DNA from: UBA6168 sp964442355 | Lineage (GTDB): Bacteria; Bacteroidota; Bacteroidia; Chitinophagales; Saprospiraceae | Length of the DNA stretch: 64,000 bases | NCBI GenBank assembly: GCA_964442355.1 | Contig: CAYTZS010000002.1 | Span: 28,222-92,221, forward strand | Direction of reading: 5' to 3' | Shown here: piece after piece, positions 51,425 through 59,256 of the stretch | Layout of the letters: the number at the start of each line of letters is the position of its first letter | Position numbering within the stretch: position 1 is the stretch's first letter | The notes under the pieces: model-generated | Database searches by the model: none | The model's input: only the letters and a program-made list of their open reading frames with translations | Told to the model about the DNA's origin: nothing | Program-made: the position numbers and the translations under genes

Positions 51425-54001
51425 TTATTCTGGCTCGAAGCCGAGTACGATGTTGAACGTGGCTAGGCTCGACAGTTTATTCGAAGTGGTTGTCTTGTCG
51501 AAGCCGACACCATAGTCGAAGCCCAACACACCGAACATGGGCAAGAAGACCCGCAAACCAGCACCCACCGAGCGTTTCAAATCGAAGGGGTTGAAGTCAC
51601 GTGCCTTGCGCCATGCGTTGCTGCCCTGTGCGAACATGTGGGCGTAGATAGTGGAGCTTGGGTTCAGCGACAGTGGGTAGCGCAACTCCAGCGTCACTTT
51701 TTGGTAAAGCGGCGTGGCGTTGATATCGCTGGCATTGCCCTTGAACTGGTTGTTTTCGTAGTCGCCAGGTTTGTAGCCCCGGCTGCTGATGATTTCCGTT
51801 CCGGTGAAGAAGCCGAATTGCTGATTGTTGAGGCCGTCGCCGCCCAACTGGAAGCGCTCGAACGGTGCGATGCCGATTTCCTTGTTGTAGGTACCTAGGA
51901 AACCGAATTTAGCATCGGCCTTTATCACCAATTTGCCTACCAAAGTCTGGTACCATTCGGCGTTCACTTTCCACTTGTGGTATTCAAGGTACTTGAAGCG
52001 CTCGGACGGTGGCAAGTCGCCATAATCTTTGTTGCTGAAAAGCGAATACGGTGGCGTGAGCTGAACGGAGAGCTGCACCCTGGAGCCTTCTTGCGGGAAG
52101 ATGGGGTTGTTTATCGTCGTCCGGGCAATGGTTTGTGTGATACTGAAGTTACGGAAGGTGCCTTCGGACACCGTTTCGCCTTCATCTGTGCGGAACAGGC
52201 CACGCTGGCTGAAGACATAGTTTTGCAGCTTAATCACTTGCAGGTTGAGCGCCGTGGATGACACGAAGTTGTCGTCCGGTTTTTTCAAGCGGGTACCAAG
52301 GCTCACGGTCACACCGCCATTGGTCAGCTTTCCGTAGAACTCGCTGTTGCGGTTGTAGCCATTGGAAAGGATGGACATGAAACCAGCCACGGTGAGCGAA
52401 TTGGGTTTTTTGCCACCCAACCAAGGCTCGGTGAATGAAACGTTGTACGACTGGAAGAACCGACCGTTGGTCTGCGCACGAAGCGAAAGTCGTTGGCCAT
52501 CACCCTGTGGGAGGGGGCTCCATGTCTCTTTGTGGAAAATATTGCGGGCGGAAAAGTTGTTGAAAGACACACCGAGTGTGCCGATAACGCCCCGGCCGCG
52601 GCCGCCCCAGCCTGCCGAAAGTTCCAGCTGGTCGGAGGGCTTTTCCTCCACGGTGTATTCGATGTCCACGGTGCCCCGCTGGGGGTTCACGGGCGTGTTG
52701 ATGCCAAGGTTTTCCGGGTTGAAGTAGCCAAGGTTGATGATTTGTCGCTGCGAGCGGATGATGTCGGAGCGGCTAAACTTCTCGCCGGGCACGGTGAAAA
52801 GCTCCCGCCGGATGACATGCTCGTGAGTGCGGTCATTGCCCTTGATGGTCACCTTGTCAATGGTGGCCTGCGGACCCTCGAAAATGCGCAGCTCCAAGTC
52901 AATGGAGTCACTGGCCACGGCCATCTCAATGGGTTCAACGTTGAAGAAAAGGTACCCATTGTCCATGTAGAGCGAGCTGACGTCCCGTCCATCCTGACTG
53001 AAGCGCAGGCGGGTTTCGAGGAGTTCGGCATTGTAAACATCGCCCTGTTTGATGCCCAACACGGCGTCCAGTTCTTTAGTGGCATAGATAGAATTACCCT
53101 TCCAAATAATGTTGCGGAAGTAATAGCGGCTGCCCTCTTCGACGTCCAAATGAATGAGCAAATTGCCCTTCGAACCGTCCTTTTTTGTGGCTCGCCAAAT
53201 GCTGTCCTGCACGATACGAGCATCCCGGAAGCCCACCTTGTTGTAGTGGGCAATGATTTTTTTCTTGTCGCCCTCGTATTCCTTGCGGATGAGCTTGGAG
53301 CCTGAGAAAATCCGCTTTTTGCGGCGGGTTTCCTTCATCAAACCTCGCAGTTTGCGGCTTTTTACGTTGGTATTGCCAGAAAAGGTGATGTCGTCAATTT
53401 TCACCTTGGAGCCACGGTCAATGTTGAAGACCAACTTGACGGAGTTGAGGCGGGTAGTGTCTCCGACCTCATCCACCCTCACATTCACGTCATAGTAACC
53501 CTTGTCAATGAAGTATTGCTCGATGCCAAACGCTGCACTGGCCTTGATGGCGTCGGTGACGATACCACCTTTTATAAGGTACTTGTTTACTTCTTCATTG
53601 AGGTCGTCGTGGGTGCCTTTTTTCACGCCCTTGAACGAGTGGGTGGTTAAGCGGGGACGCTCCACCACGACTATTTCGAGGAAGATTACGTCACCGATGG
53701 TTTTTTCCTTGAAAATCTGCACATCGGTGAAAAGGCTGAGTTTGTACAATGATTTGATGGCCCTCGGTATCTCACCACCTGGCACCCGGATGCGGTCGCC
53801 CACCCGAAAACCTGCGATGGAAATGATGGCACCTGGGTCACTGAAGGTTGCACCCGTCACCCGAACACCGCCTATCTCGTAGTCTTTGGCCTTGGCATAG
53901 TCAATGACAGGGGGCAGCGTATCCACTCCGGTCTGCGCAGCGAGCTGGCCCACATGGGTGAAAGCGAATAGAAGAAGAAAAAATCCAAATATGTTTTTCA
54001 T
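51425..54001 (-). CDS. bamA: Outer-membrane assembly factor BamA
   Basis: An 858-residue outer-membrane protein that inserts beta-barrel proteins. Signal peptide (to about 22, LAA-Q), five POTRA domains (about 38-470; for example SIAGFRVGDRI at POTRA1, TFSGNTNVKSRKLRG at POTRA3, TIKGNDRTHEHVIRRELFTVPGE at POTRA5), and a 16-strand barrel (about 475-858) with the QLELSAGWGGRG entry strand and the conserved loop segment in FERFQLGGDGLNN. Final residue-block VLGFEPE lacks the usual terminal Phe at the very end. Encoded after uppS with a 199-base gap. In other Bacteroidota, skp/ompH genes follow bamA, but here a terminator does. Confidence 0.96.
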   Translation of the reverse strand: MKNIFGFFLLLFAFTHVGQLAAQTGVDTLPPVIDYAKAKDYEIGGVRVTGATFSDPGAIISIAGFRVGDRIRVPGGEIPRAIKSLYKLSLFTDVQIFKEKTIGDVIFLEIVVVERPRLTTHSFKGVKKGTHDDLNEEVNKYLIKGGIVTDAIKASAAFGIEQYFIDKGYYDVNVRVDEVGDTTRLNSVKLVFNIDRGSKVKIDDITFSGNTNVKSRKLRGLMKETRRKKRIFSGSKLIRKEYEGDKKKIIAHYNKVGFRDARIVQDSIWRATKKDGSKGNLLIHLDVEEGSRYYFRNIIWKGNSIYATKELDAVLGIKQGDVYNAELLETRLRFSQDGRDVSSLYMDNGYLFFNVEPIEMAVASDSIDLELRIFEGPQATIDKVTIKGNDRTHEHVIRRELFTVPGEKFSRSDIIRSQRQIINLGYFNPENLGINTPVNPQRGTVDIEYTVEEKPSDQLELSAGWGGRGRGVIGTLGVSFNNFSARNIFHKETWSPLPQGDGQRLSLRAQTNGRFFQSYNVSFTEPWLGGKKPNSLTVAGFMSILSNGYNRNSEFYGKLTNGGVTVSLGTRLKKPDDNFVSSTALNLQVIKLQNYVFSQRGLFRTDEGETVSEGTFRNFSITQTIARTTINNPIFPQEGSRVQLSVQLTPPYSLFSNKDYGDLPPSERFKYLEYHKWKVNAEWYQTLVGKLVIKADAKFGFLGTYNKEIGIAPFERFQLGGDGLNNQQFGFFTGTEIISSRGYKPGDYENNQFKGNASDINATPLYQKVTLELRYPLSLNPSSTIYAHMFAQGSNAWRKARDFNPFDLKRSVGAGLRVFLPMFGVLGFDYGVGFDKTTTSNKLSSLATFNIVLGFEPE

Positions 54002-54129
54002 GCAAAAGGGTCTGCTTTTTCAAAAGGATTGCAAAGAAACGCAGCTTTGCTCAAACTCTTGTTGATGTAGCTCAAAAATGTCCTGTGCGATAGGAAGGTG
54101 TGATTTGAACGGGCGTGGGTTGTATCAAG

Positions 54130-54200
54130 TGGGCAGTTCGTGAGCAGGCAGTTGGCTACTAATGCTTTGGAAGCGGTTTTCGGCTACCAACTGCTTACTT
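54130..54200. repeat. Iterated CAGTTGG words between uppS and bamA
   Basis: GCAGTTGG occurs at about 54149 and its complement CCAACTGC at about 54187 (stem with mismatched loop); GGCAGTTCG and GCCAGTTG are variants. It is the same word as at 1312-1357, in a gap where uppS and bamA read in the same direction. Confidence 0.55.
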
Positions 54201-54944
54201 TCAAACCGCCAGTTGTTCACTCGTCTTTCCGAAGCGGCGCTCCCGGTTTTGGAAGTCAATGATGGCTTGGTAAAGATGTTCTTTTCGGAAATCGGGCCAC
54301 AAAGTAGTCGTGAAGTATAGCTCGGAATAGGCAATTTGCCAAAGCAAGAAGTTGCTGATACGTGTCTCGCCACTGGTTCGTATGAGCAACTCTGGATCTG
54401 GTATGCCCCTGGTCGAAAGTGCATTGGAAAAAGCCGCTTCGTCAATGGCTTCCGGCTCTGTTTCGCCAGACTTCACAGCTTGGGCCAGTTTACGGGCTGC
54501 CTCCACGATTTCCCATTTTGCGCTGTAATTCAATGCCAAAACGAGGGTCATCCGAGCATTTTGGCTGGTGTCCTCGATGGCTTGCAGCAAGGTTTTGCGG
54601 CTTCTCTCGGGCAGGCGGTTGATGTCCCCGATGGCACGCAAACGCACCCCATTTTCGTTGAGCGTCTTGATTTCGTTTTTGATGGTCTCCACGAGCAGCG
54701 TCATCAAGGCACTCACTTCAGCCTCCGGGCGGTTCCAGTTTTCCGTGGAAAAAGCATAGAGCGTCAGGTACTTGACACCCAACTCAGTACAGGCTTCGGT
54801 AGTTTCTCGCACGGCCTTCACGCCGTTACGGTGGCCAAAAACACGAGGCATACCGTGTTCCTTCGCCCAACGACCGTTGCCATCCATGATGACAGCGATG
54901 TGCTGGGGCAATTTTTCCAAGTTGATTTTTGACTTTAAATCCAT
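54201..54944 (-). CDS. uppS: Isoprenyl transferase (undecaprenyl-PP synthase)
   Basis: A 247-residue cis-prenyltransferase. The ATG at 54944 is chosen: MDLKSKINLEKLPQHIAVIMDGNGRWAKEHGMPRV, with catalytic Asp in IMDGNGRW and the HRNGVKAV segment. Further motifs: YLTLYAFSTENWNRP, LALNYSAKWEI, and the RTSGETRISNFLLWQIAYSELYF block that binds the second isopentenyl diphosphate. It makes the C55 lipid carrier for peptidoglycan and polysaccharides, used directly by the WecA-like transferase encoded divergently. A TAnnTTTG element precedes it. Confidence 0.96.
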   Translation of the reverse strand: MDLKSKINLEKLPQHIAVIMDGNGRWAKEHGMPRVFGHRNGVKAVRETTEACTELGVKYLTLYAFSTENWNRPEAEVSALMTLLVETIKNEIKTLNENGVRLRAIGDINRLPERSRKTLLQAIEDTSQNARMTLVLALNYSAKWEIVEAARKLAQAVKSGETEPEAIDEAAFSNALSTRGIPDPELLIRTSGETRISNFLLWQIAYSELYFTTTLWPDFRKEHLYQAIIDFQNRERRFGKTSEQLAV

Positions 54945-54976
54945 GAGCGGAAAATGCCTGCTGAATTTTGTGTGCG

Positions 54977-54984
54977 CAAAAATA
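54977..54984 (-). promoter_or_regulatory. -7 element of uppS promoter
   Basis: Reverse strand reads TATTTTTG (exact TAnnTTTG), 33 bases before the uppS ATG. It likely drives uppS and bamA. Confidence 0.5.
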
Positions 54985-55102
54985 AGAAAAGCCGCCAGTT
55001 GCACCCGCCGAATTTGCTTATTAGACAGCAATAGCGCAGATGCGCCACCCGACATTTTGCCGAAACCCCACGCCAAAAGCGGTTTTGGATGCATATAAAA
55101 CC

Positions 55103-55110
55103 TATATTTG
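55103..55110 (+). promoter_or_regulatory. -7 element of WecA-like gene
   Basis: TATATTTG matches TAnnTTTG, 36 bases before the ATG at 55146. A TTTG at 55084-55087 is closer than usual (15-base spacer). Confidence 0.5.
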
Positions 55111-55145
55111 CGAGCATTTCTCACTCAACTACCACACCGTACCCA

Positions 55146-56213
55146 ATGTATGATTACGATGTCATCATCAGCTTCATAACGGCGTTCACGCTGACCTACT
55201 TTGTCATCCCTCCAGTCATCAGGGTGGCGATTGCCAAAAAACTTTATGATGAGCCCGGAGAGCGGCGCAGTCACATAGTCAGTACACCAAGGTTGGGCGG
55301 TGTGGCCATTTTTGCGGGGGCCATTTTCAGCATCATGCTTTGGACGCCATTTGCCCAGTACGGCGGCGACCTCCAGTACGTGCTTTGTGCTTTCATCTTG
55401 ATATTTTTGGTGGGCGTAAAGGATGATATCACAGAGATTTCACCCTCAAAAAAACTGATGGTGGAGATATTGGCCGCTGGCATCCTATTTTTCAAAGCTG
55501 ACGTGAAGATTTCCAGCCTACACGGCATCATGGGCGTCGAGGGCATTGGGCTTTTTTGGAGCGCGGTGCTTACCATTTTTACCATTATCGTCATCATCAA
55601 CGCCATAAACCTGATGGACGGTATCAACGGCCTCTCCGGCAGCTTGACCATCCTCATCACTGGCACGCTTGGCATCTGGTTTTTACTGGTAAAAAGGTAT
55701 GACCATGCCATCATGGCGCTTTCGGCAGCAGGCGCAACGGCAGCTTTCTTGAAGTACAACTATTCACCCGCCCGCATCTTCATGGGGGATACGGGTGCGC
55801 TACTGTTAGGGCTAATCTGCTCCATTTTAACCATCAATTTCATCGAGTTCAACAGTATGCTGGAAGACCTCCACCCCTTCAAAATCAATGCGGCACCGGG
55901 TGTGGCCATTGGCATTCTCATCCTGCCGTTATTCGATACGCTCCGTGTCTTCGGCACCCGCATCTTGAAGGGAAAGCACCCATTGCACCCTGACCGAACT
56001 CATATCCACCACCTGCTGCTCGACGCCGGACTGAATCACATGCAGGCGACTGCTGTACTGGTGGGTGTTAGTGTATTTTTCATCGTGCTGGGCTTTTTAT
56101 TGCAGCGCTACACGAACAGCGCAATGCTTATCATCCTACTGCTGGTTAGTGTTGCCTCGCTGATGGTGAGCGGATTGATTTATTCGCTGTATAAGCGGAG
56201 CTTGAGGGCTTGA
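55146..56213 (+). CDS. MraY/WecA-family undecaprenyl-phosphate sugar-phosphate transferase
   Basis: A 355-residue membrane protein of about ten helices; ATG at 55146. Motifs of the polyprenyl-phosphate N-acetylhexosamine-1-phosphate transferase family: GERRSHIVSTPRLGGVAIF near residue 38, FLVGVKDDITEISP (the Asp-Asp pair), INLMDGINGLSG, FMGDTGALLLGL, and the C-terminal HPDRTHIHHLLLDAGL (His-rich cytoplasmic loop of WecA/TagO types). It attaches a sugar-1-phosphate to undecaprenyl phosphate, the first step of a surface polysaccharide. The lipid carrier is made by UppS, encoded divergently. Confidence 0.94.
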   Translation: MYDYDVIISFITAFTLTYFVIPPVIRVAIAKKLYDEPGERRSHIVSTPRLGGVAIFAGAIFSIMLWTPFAQYGGDLQYVLCAFILIFLVGVKDDITEISPSKKLMVEILAAGILFFKADVKISSLHGIMGVEGIGLFWSAVLTIFTIIVIINAINLMDGINGLSGSLTILITGTLGIWFLLVKRYDHAIMALSAAGATAAFLKYNYSPARIFMGDTGALLLGLICSILTINFIEFNSMLEDLHPFKINAAPGVAIGILILPLFDTLRVFGTRILKGKHPLHPDRTHIHHLLLDAGLNHMQATAVLVGVSVFFIVLGFLLQRYTNSAMLIILLLVSVASLMVSGLIYSLYKRSLRA

Positions 56214-56230
56214 CACTTTGGAAGATATTG

Positions 56231-56278
56231 CCAAAACGACAAAAGCCTCTGCGAACGCAGAGGCTTTTGTCGTTTTGG
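56231..56278. terminator. Perfect 23-bp hairpin terminator
   Basis: CCAAAACGACAAAAGCCTCT plus GCG (56231-56253) pairs perfectly with 56256-56278, loop effectively four bases, flanked by A and T runs. It ends the WecA-like gene and also faces the tRNA transcript. Confidence 0.93.
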
Positions 56279-56296
56279 GGAAGTTGTTAAACGGCG

Positions 56297-56322
56297 AAAA
56301 GCCCTGCAAATACAGGGCTTTT
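56297..56322 (-). terminator. Terminator of tRNA-Ala
   Basis: AAAAGCCCTG (56297-56306) and CAGGGCTTTT (56313-56322) form a 10-bp stem just downstream of the tRNA 3' end on the reverse strand, with a T-run in its terminal arm. Confidence 0.8.
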
Positions 56323-56329
56323 CATTTTT

Positions 56330-56406
<77 letters not shown>

Positions 56407-56425
56407 ATGATTTCAAAATCGGCTG

Positions 56426-56433
56426 CAAAAATA
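56426..56433 (-). promoter_or_regulatory. -7 element of tRNA-Ala promoter
   Basis: Reverse strand reads TATTTTTG (exact TAnnTTTG), 20 bases before the tRNA 5' end, implying a short leader. Confidence 0.45.
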
Positions 56434-56473
56434 ACCGTTTTCTGTAAAAAGAAAAGGATTGTCAAAAAAATCC

Positions 56474-56656
56474 TCAAGCTTCTGGCTGAGGAGGCCGCAC
56501 CTCTTGTCCGTCCTTTAGCCTACCTGCATCTTTAAGCATCCTAAATATCAACCACTCCAATTGACCGTTCACGCTACGAAATTCGTCGGCAGCCCATTTC
56601 TCCAAAGCAGAGTACAGGTCGTCCTCTATTCGCAAAACGAACTTCTTCTTGGCCAT
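56474..56656 (-). CDS. Arc-type ribbon-helix-helix DNA-binding protein
   Basis: A 60-residue protein. MAKKKFVLRIEDDLYSALEKWA begins with the beta-strand (KKFVLRI) that inserts in the DNA major groove, followed by helix A (DDLYSALEKWAADEF) and helix B after RSVNGQ (LEWLIFRMLKDAG). This is the Arc/MetJ fold, and the EFRSVNGQLEWLI segment is typical of the Arc-like group in Bacteroidota. It lies alone on the reverse strand, and two TATCA/TGATA dyads 127-175 bases upstream could be its operators, suggesting autoregulation. Confidence 0.9.
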   Translation of the reverse strand: MAKKKFVLRIEDDLYSALEKWAADEFRSVNGQLEWLIFRMLKDAGRLKDGQEVRPPQPEA

Positions 56657-56782
56657 TTTCTCAAAAAAACTTCGTAGCCCAGCGAACCGGGCGACGAAGC
56701 GGTATTAAGTATCAGTAAATTTCAAGGCTCCAGCGTGTTGCTTTGGGTTTCTTAACCCAGAATCGATTTATTAGCTTTTTAG

Positions 56783-56831
56783 TATCAATTTGATATTACA
56801 AAGATAGCTTTACGATATTGATATAATATCA
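56783..56831. promoter_or_regulatory. Two TATCA/TGATA dyads, candidate Arc-type operators
   Basis: TATCAATTTGATA (56783-56795) and TGATATAATATCA (56819-56831) are each perfect 13-mers with 6-bp arms and one central base, 23 bases apart, in the intergenic region upstream of the Arc-type gene. Short dyads with a small centre are typical operators of ribbon-helix-helix dimers. The binding link is an inference. Confidence 0.4.
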
Positions 56832-56973
56832 TATCTCGCAAGAAAAAGTTACCAACATCGATTCGGGACTGACTTGACTGATTAAAATCCAGCGCTATTA
56901 ACATTTTGCCATTGCTGCCGTTAATAACTGCCTAACGGACAAAAGCTGCCTAAGCTGAAATCAACTAATCCCT

Positions 56974-56981
56974 TATTTTTG
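56974..56981 (+). promoter_or_regulatory. -7 element of thioredoxin lipoprotein gene
   Basis: TATTTTTG is an exact TAnnTTTG match, 19 bases before the ATG at 57000. Confidence 0.5.
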
Positions 56982-56999
56982 CGCTAAAAAATTCATAAT

Positions 57000-58487
57000 A
57001 TGAGACTGGTTTTACTTTTTGCCATTGCTATTCTTTTCGCCGCTTGTGGTTCTAATGAGACGCAGCCACAGCAGGGCCAGGGCCTTGAGCAAGGACATCC
57101 TCAATACAGTACCACCTATCTGGACAATAAAAAAAGGAAGGAACAAGCGGAGGCTCCAAACATCACCATTACGATACAAGGGCTTCAGGGTGGCCAACTG
57201 GCGAAGCTTATCGGCGTGTATGAAGACAACAATTACTTGGCCGACTCAGCCATCGTTAGCCCAACAGGTCAAATCGTATTCAAACGCCAAGAGCCTTATT
57301 TCCCAGGGTTGCTTTACCTGCTGCTACCCGGTGATATCAACTTGCAAATGCTGGTAGATATTGACCAAACCTTTACCATGACGACCACGCTGGGAAACCT
57401 CGTGGGCGACATGAAAGTGGACGGCAGCTTGGACAACCAATTGCTTTACGATGCCATTAAGTTTGAAGACAGTCAGCGGCCACTATTCCAAGCCAATGCC
57501 CAAAAAATGTCCGGACTGAAGCCGGGCGACCCCACCTATCTCCAAGTTAAAGCCGAGCAGGACAAGCTGCTTGACGACCGCAAGGCGTATCTCAAAAAGA
57601 TTTTTGAGGAAAATCCAACATCGCTCTTTACCTCCTATAAGCGGGCCGGCCAAAACCCCGACCTGCGTGACTGCTACAAGCCCGATGGCTCGATGGACAC
57701 CGCCTTGTACACTTACAACTACCGTATGCGATTTTGGAATGGCACCGACTTCAACGATGAACGCTTGCTCTACACGCCTGTTATCTCCAAAATGCTCAAT
57801 CGCTACATCACCGAACTAACGCCACAACACCAAGATTCTATCGTGAAATACTCGATTGCACTTGTGGACAAGACGGTTGGGAAGCCAGAATTCTACAAGT
57901 ACTTCGCAAATTGGATTGTGCTCAAATACGACCCAAAGACGACAACGCTCATGGATCCCCAATCCGTATTCGTGAACATGATAGAGCGATACTTTACCTA
58001 TGAGCGGGCTACTTGGAGCGACTCAGCAGAGGTGTTCGGGCTACAGCAACGGGCCTATGAAATGTCTGCGAGCCTCGTGGGAAAGAAAGCCCCCAACGTG
58101 ACCGTGCCCGGCTTGGATGGAAAGACCTACTCGCTTTATGACAAAAAAGCCCCTTATGTGGTCGTGTACATGTGGAACCCTGATTGCGAGCATTGCGCCG
58201 AGCAAACACCAAAGCTTGTGCAGCTTTACAACCAGATGAAGGACAAGGGCCTCGACGTGTACGGCATAGCCGTGAACACGGAAGATGCCAAGGTGCGTGC
58301 TACCGTGAAGAAGTACGGGATGCCTTGGGTCAACGTATTTGACCAAACTAACAAAAGCATCTACGGCAAATATTACGTGGACAACACCCCCGAGATCTAC
58401 TTGCTGAACCCAGACCGCACCATCATTGCAAAGAATTTGCAAGTCGACCAGATCATGACGATGGTAGAACGGGACAAGGCAAAGTGA
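57000..58487 (+). CDS. TlpA-like thioredoxin lipoprotein with DUF5106-type region
   Basis: A 495-residue lipoprotein (lipobox ILFAAC, Cys 16). The N-terminal domain (about 50-130) is DUF4369-like (ITIQGLQGGQLAKLIGVYED...), the helical middle (about 150-340) resembles DUF5106, and the C-terminus (about 355-495) is a thioredoxin domain: GKKAPNVTVPGLDGK, YMWNPDCEHCAEQTPK with the CxxC pair Cys 396/Cys 399, and the cis-Pro in VDNTPEIYLL. It should perform thiol-disulfide exchange in the periplasm, anchored to a membrane. It ends at a strong terminator. The N-domain is common in Bacteroidota stress and heme-maturation-like redoxins. Confidence 0.9.
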   Translation: MRLVLLFAIAILFAACGSNETQPQQGQGLEQGHPQYSTTYLDNKKRKEQAEAPNITITIQGLQGGQLAKLIGVYEDNNYLADSAIVSPTGQIVFKRQEPYFPGLLYLLLPGDINLQMLVDIDQTFTMTTTLGNLVGDMKVDGSLDNQLLYDAIKFEDSQRPLFQANAQKMSGLKPGDPTYLQVKAEQDKLLDDRKAYLKKIFEENPTSLFTSYKRAGQNPDLRDCYKPDGSMDTALYTYNYRMRFWNGTDFNDERLLYTPVISKMLNRYITELTPQHQDSIVKYSIALVDKTVGKPEFYKYFANWIVLKYDPKTTTLMDPQSVFVNMIERYFTYERATWSDSAEVFGLQQRAYEMSASLVGKKAPNVTVPGLDGKTYSLYDKKAPYVVVYMWNPDCEHCAEQTPKLVQLYNQMKDKGLDVYGIAVNTEDAKVRATVKKYGMPWVNVFDQTNKSIYGKYYVDNTPEIYLLNPDRTIIAKNLQVDQIMTMVERDKAK

Positions 58488-58515
58488 TAGTAAAGCATTT
58501 TTTTAGCATAAATGG

Positions 58516-58553
58516 AAACGTCGGCAGGGACAGAAACACCCCTACCGACGTTT
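58516..58553 (+). terminator. Terminator of thioredoxin lipoprotein gene
   Basis: AAACGTCGGCAGGG (58516-58529) and CCCTACCGACGTTT (58540-58553) pair at 13 of 14 positions and are followed by TTTATTT. Confidence 0.88.
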
Positions 58554-58587
58554 TTTATTTTCGGCAACACCCAAACACCATATTTGC

Positions 58588-58619
58588 TTTGCAAACTTCC
58601 CGCCATCGCCCTATCTTAC
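58588..58619 (+). promoter_or_regulatory. Candidate promoter of molybdenum hydroxylase genes
   Basis: TTTG at 58588-58591, a 20-base spacer, and TATCTTAC at 58612-58619. The -33 and spacing fit; the -7 box has only the TAnnTT core. It lies 54 bases before the small-subunit ATG. Confidence 0.4.
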
Positions 58620-58673
58620 GGCCACTTCCATCAATAAAACCTGTCTTTCGAGAACAACTTCAACCGTTCCATC

Positions 58674-59132
58674 ATGGCAAAATACAACATCACCGTCAAC
58701 GGCAAAAAACACAAGGTAGAAGCCGACCCCGACACCCCCCTGCTGTGGGTGCTGCGTGACAACCTCGGCCTCTACGGCACCAAATACGGCTGCGGCATTG
58801 GCGAGTGCGGCACCTGCACCATCCACTACAACGGCAACGCCATGCGGGCCTGCTCCATGACCGTCGCTGACGTGGGCGAGGCGGCCATCACCACCATCGA
58901 GGGCCTGTCGGCGGATGCCAGCCACCCGCTCCAACAGGCTTGGAGGGAACACGACGTGCCACAATGCGGCTACTGCCAGGCCGGGCAAATCATGTCCGCC
59001 GCCGCACTGCTTGCCAGCACACCAAACCCTGACGACTCGGAAATCGAAGCGGCCATGTACTCGAACATCTGCCGCTGCGGGACTTACAACAAAATCAAGG
59101 CAGCGGTGAAAACGGCTGCCGGAAAAATGTAA
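58674..59132 (+). CDS. [2Fe-2S] small subunit of molybdenum hydroxylase
   Basis: A 152-residue subunit with two iron-sulfur clusters. The plant-type ferredoxin domain has Cys 40, 45, 48 and 60 (YGCGIGECGTCTIHYNG and RAC), and the helical domain has Cys 98, 101, 133 and 135 (CGYCQAGQIM and NICRCGTY). It passes electrons from the molybdenum cofactor in the large subunit, encoded downstream. It lacks a signal peptide and is presumably exported with the Tat-dependent large subunit. The pair resembles isoquinoline 1-oxidoreductase IorA/IorB; the substrate is unknown. No FAD-binding third subunit is present. Confidence 0.95.
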   Translation: MAKYNITVNGKKHKVEADPDTPLLWVLRDNLGLYGTKYGCGIGECGTCTIHYNGNAMRACSMTVADVGEAAITTIEGLSADASHPLQQAWREHDVPQCGYCQAGQIMSAAALLASTPNPDDSEIEAAMYSNICRCGTYNKIKAAVKTAAGKM

Positions 59133-59228
59133 CTCGGTGTTCTCTGTGGCCCTCAGTGTTCTCTTTGTCAGAATTTATTTGGACACAGAGCGCACAGAGT
59201 TTTGACACAAAGAAACACAGAGCGGTAC
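59131..59228. repeat. CACAGAG word cluster with inverted copies
   Basis: Between the two subunit genes, TGTTCTCTGTG and TGTTCTCTTTG words are followed by inverse words GACACAGAG, CACAGAG, GACACAAAG and CACAGAG, allowing an imperfect stem. It interrupts an operon rather than ending one. Confidence 0.65.
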
Positions 59229-59256
59229 ATTGATTTTTTCTAAAAATTCTTCAAAA

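Larger units (their letters stand above)
56657..56999. other. 343-base regulatory gap between divergent genes
   Basis: This AT-rich gap lies between the Arc-type gene (reverse) and the thioredoxin lipoprotein gene (forward). It carries the two dyads at 56783-56831 and the forward -7 element at 56974-56981; no gene of its own is apparent. Confidence 0.6.
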
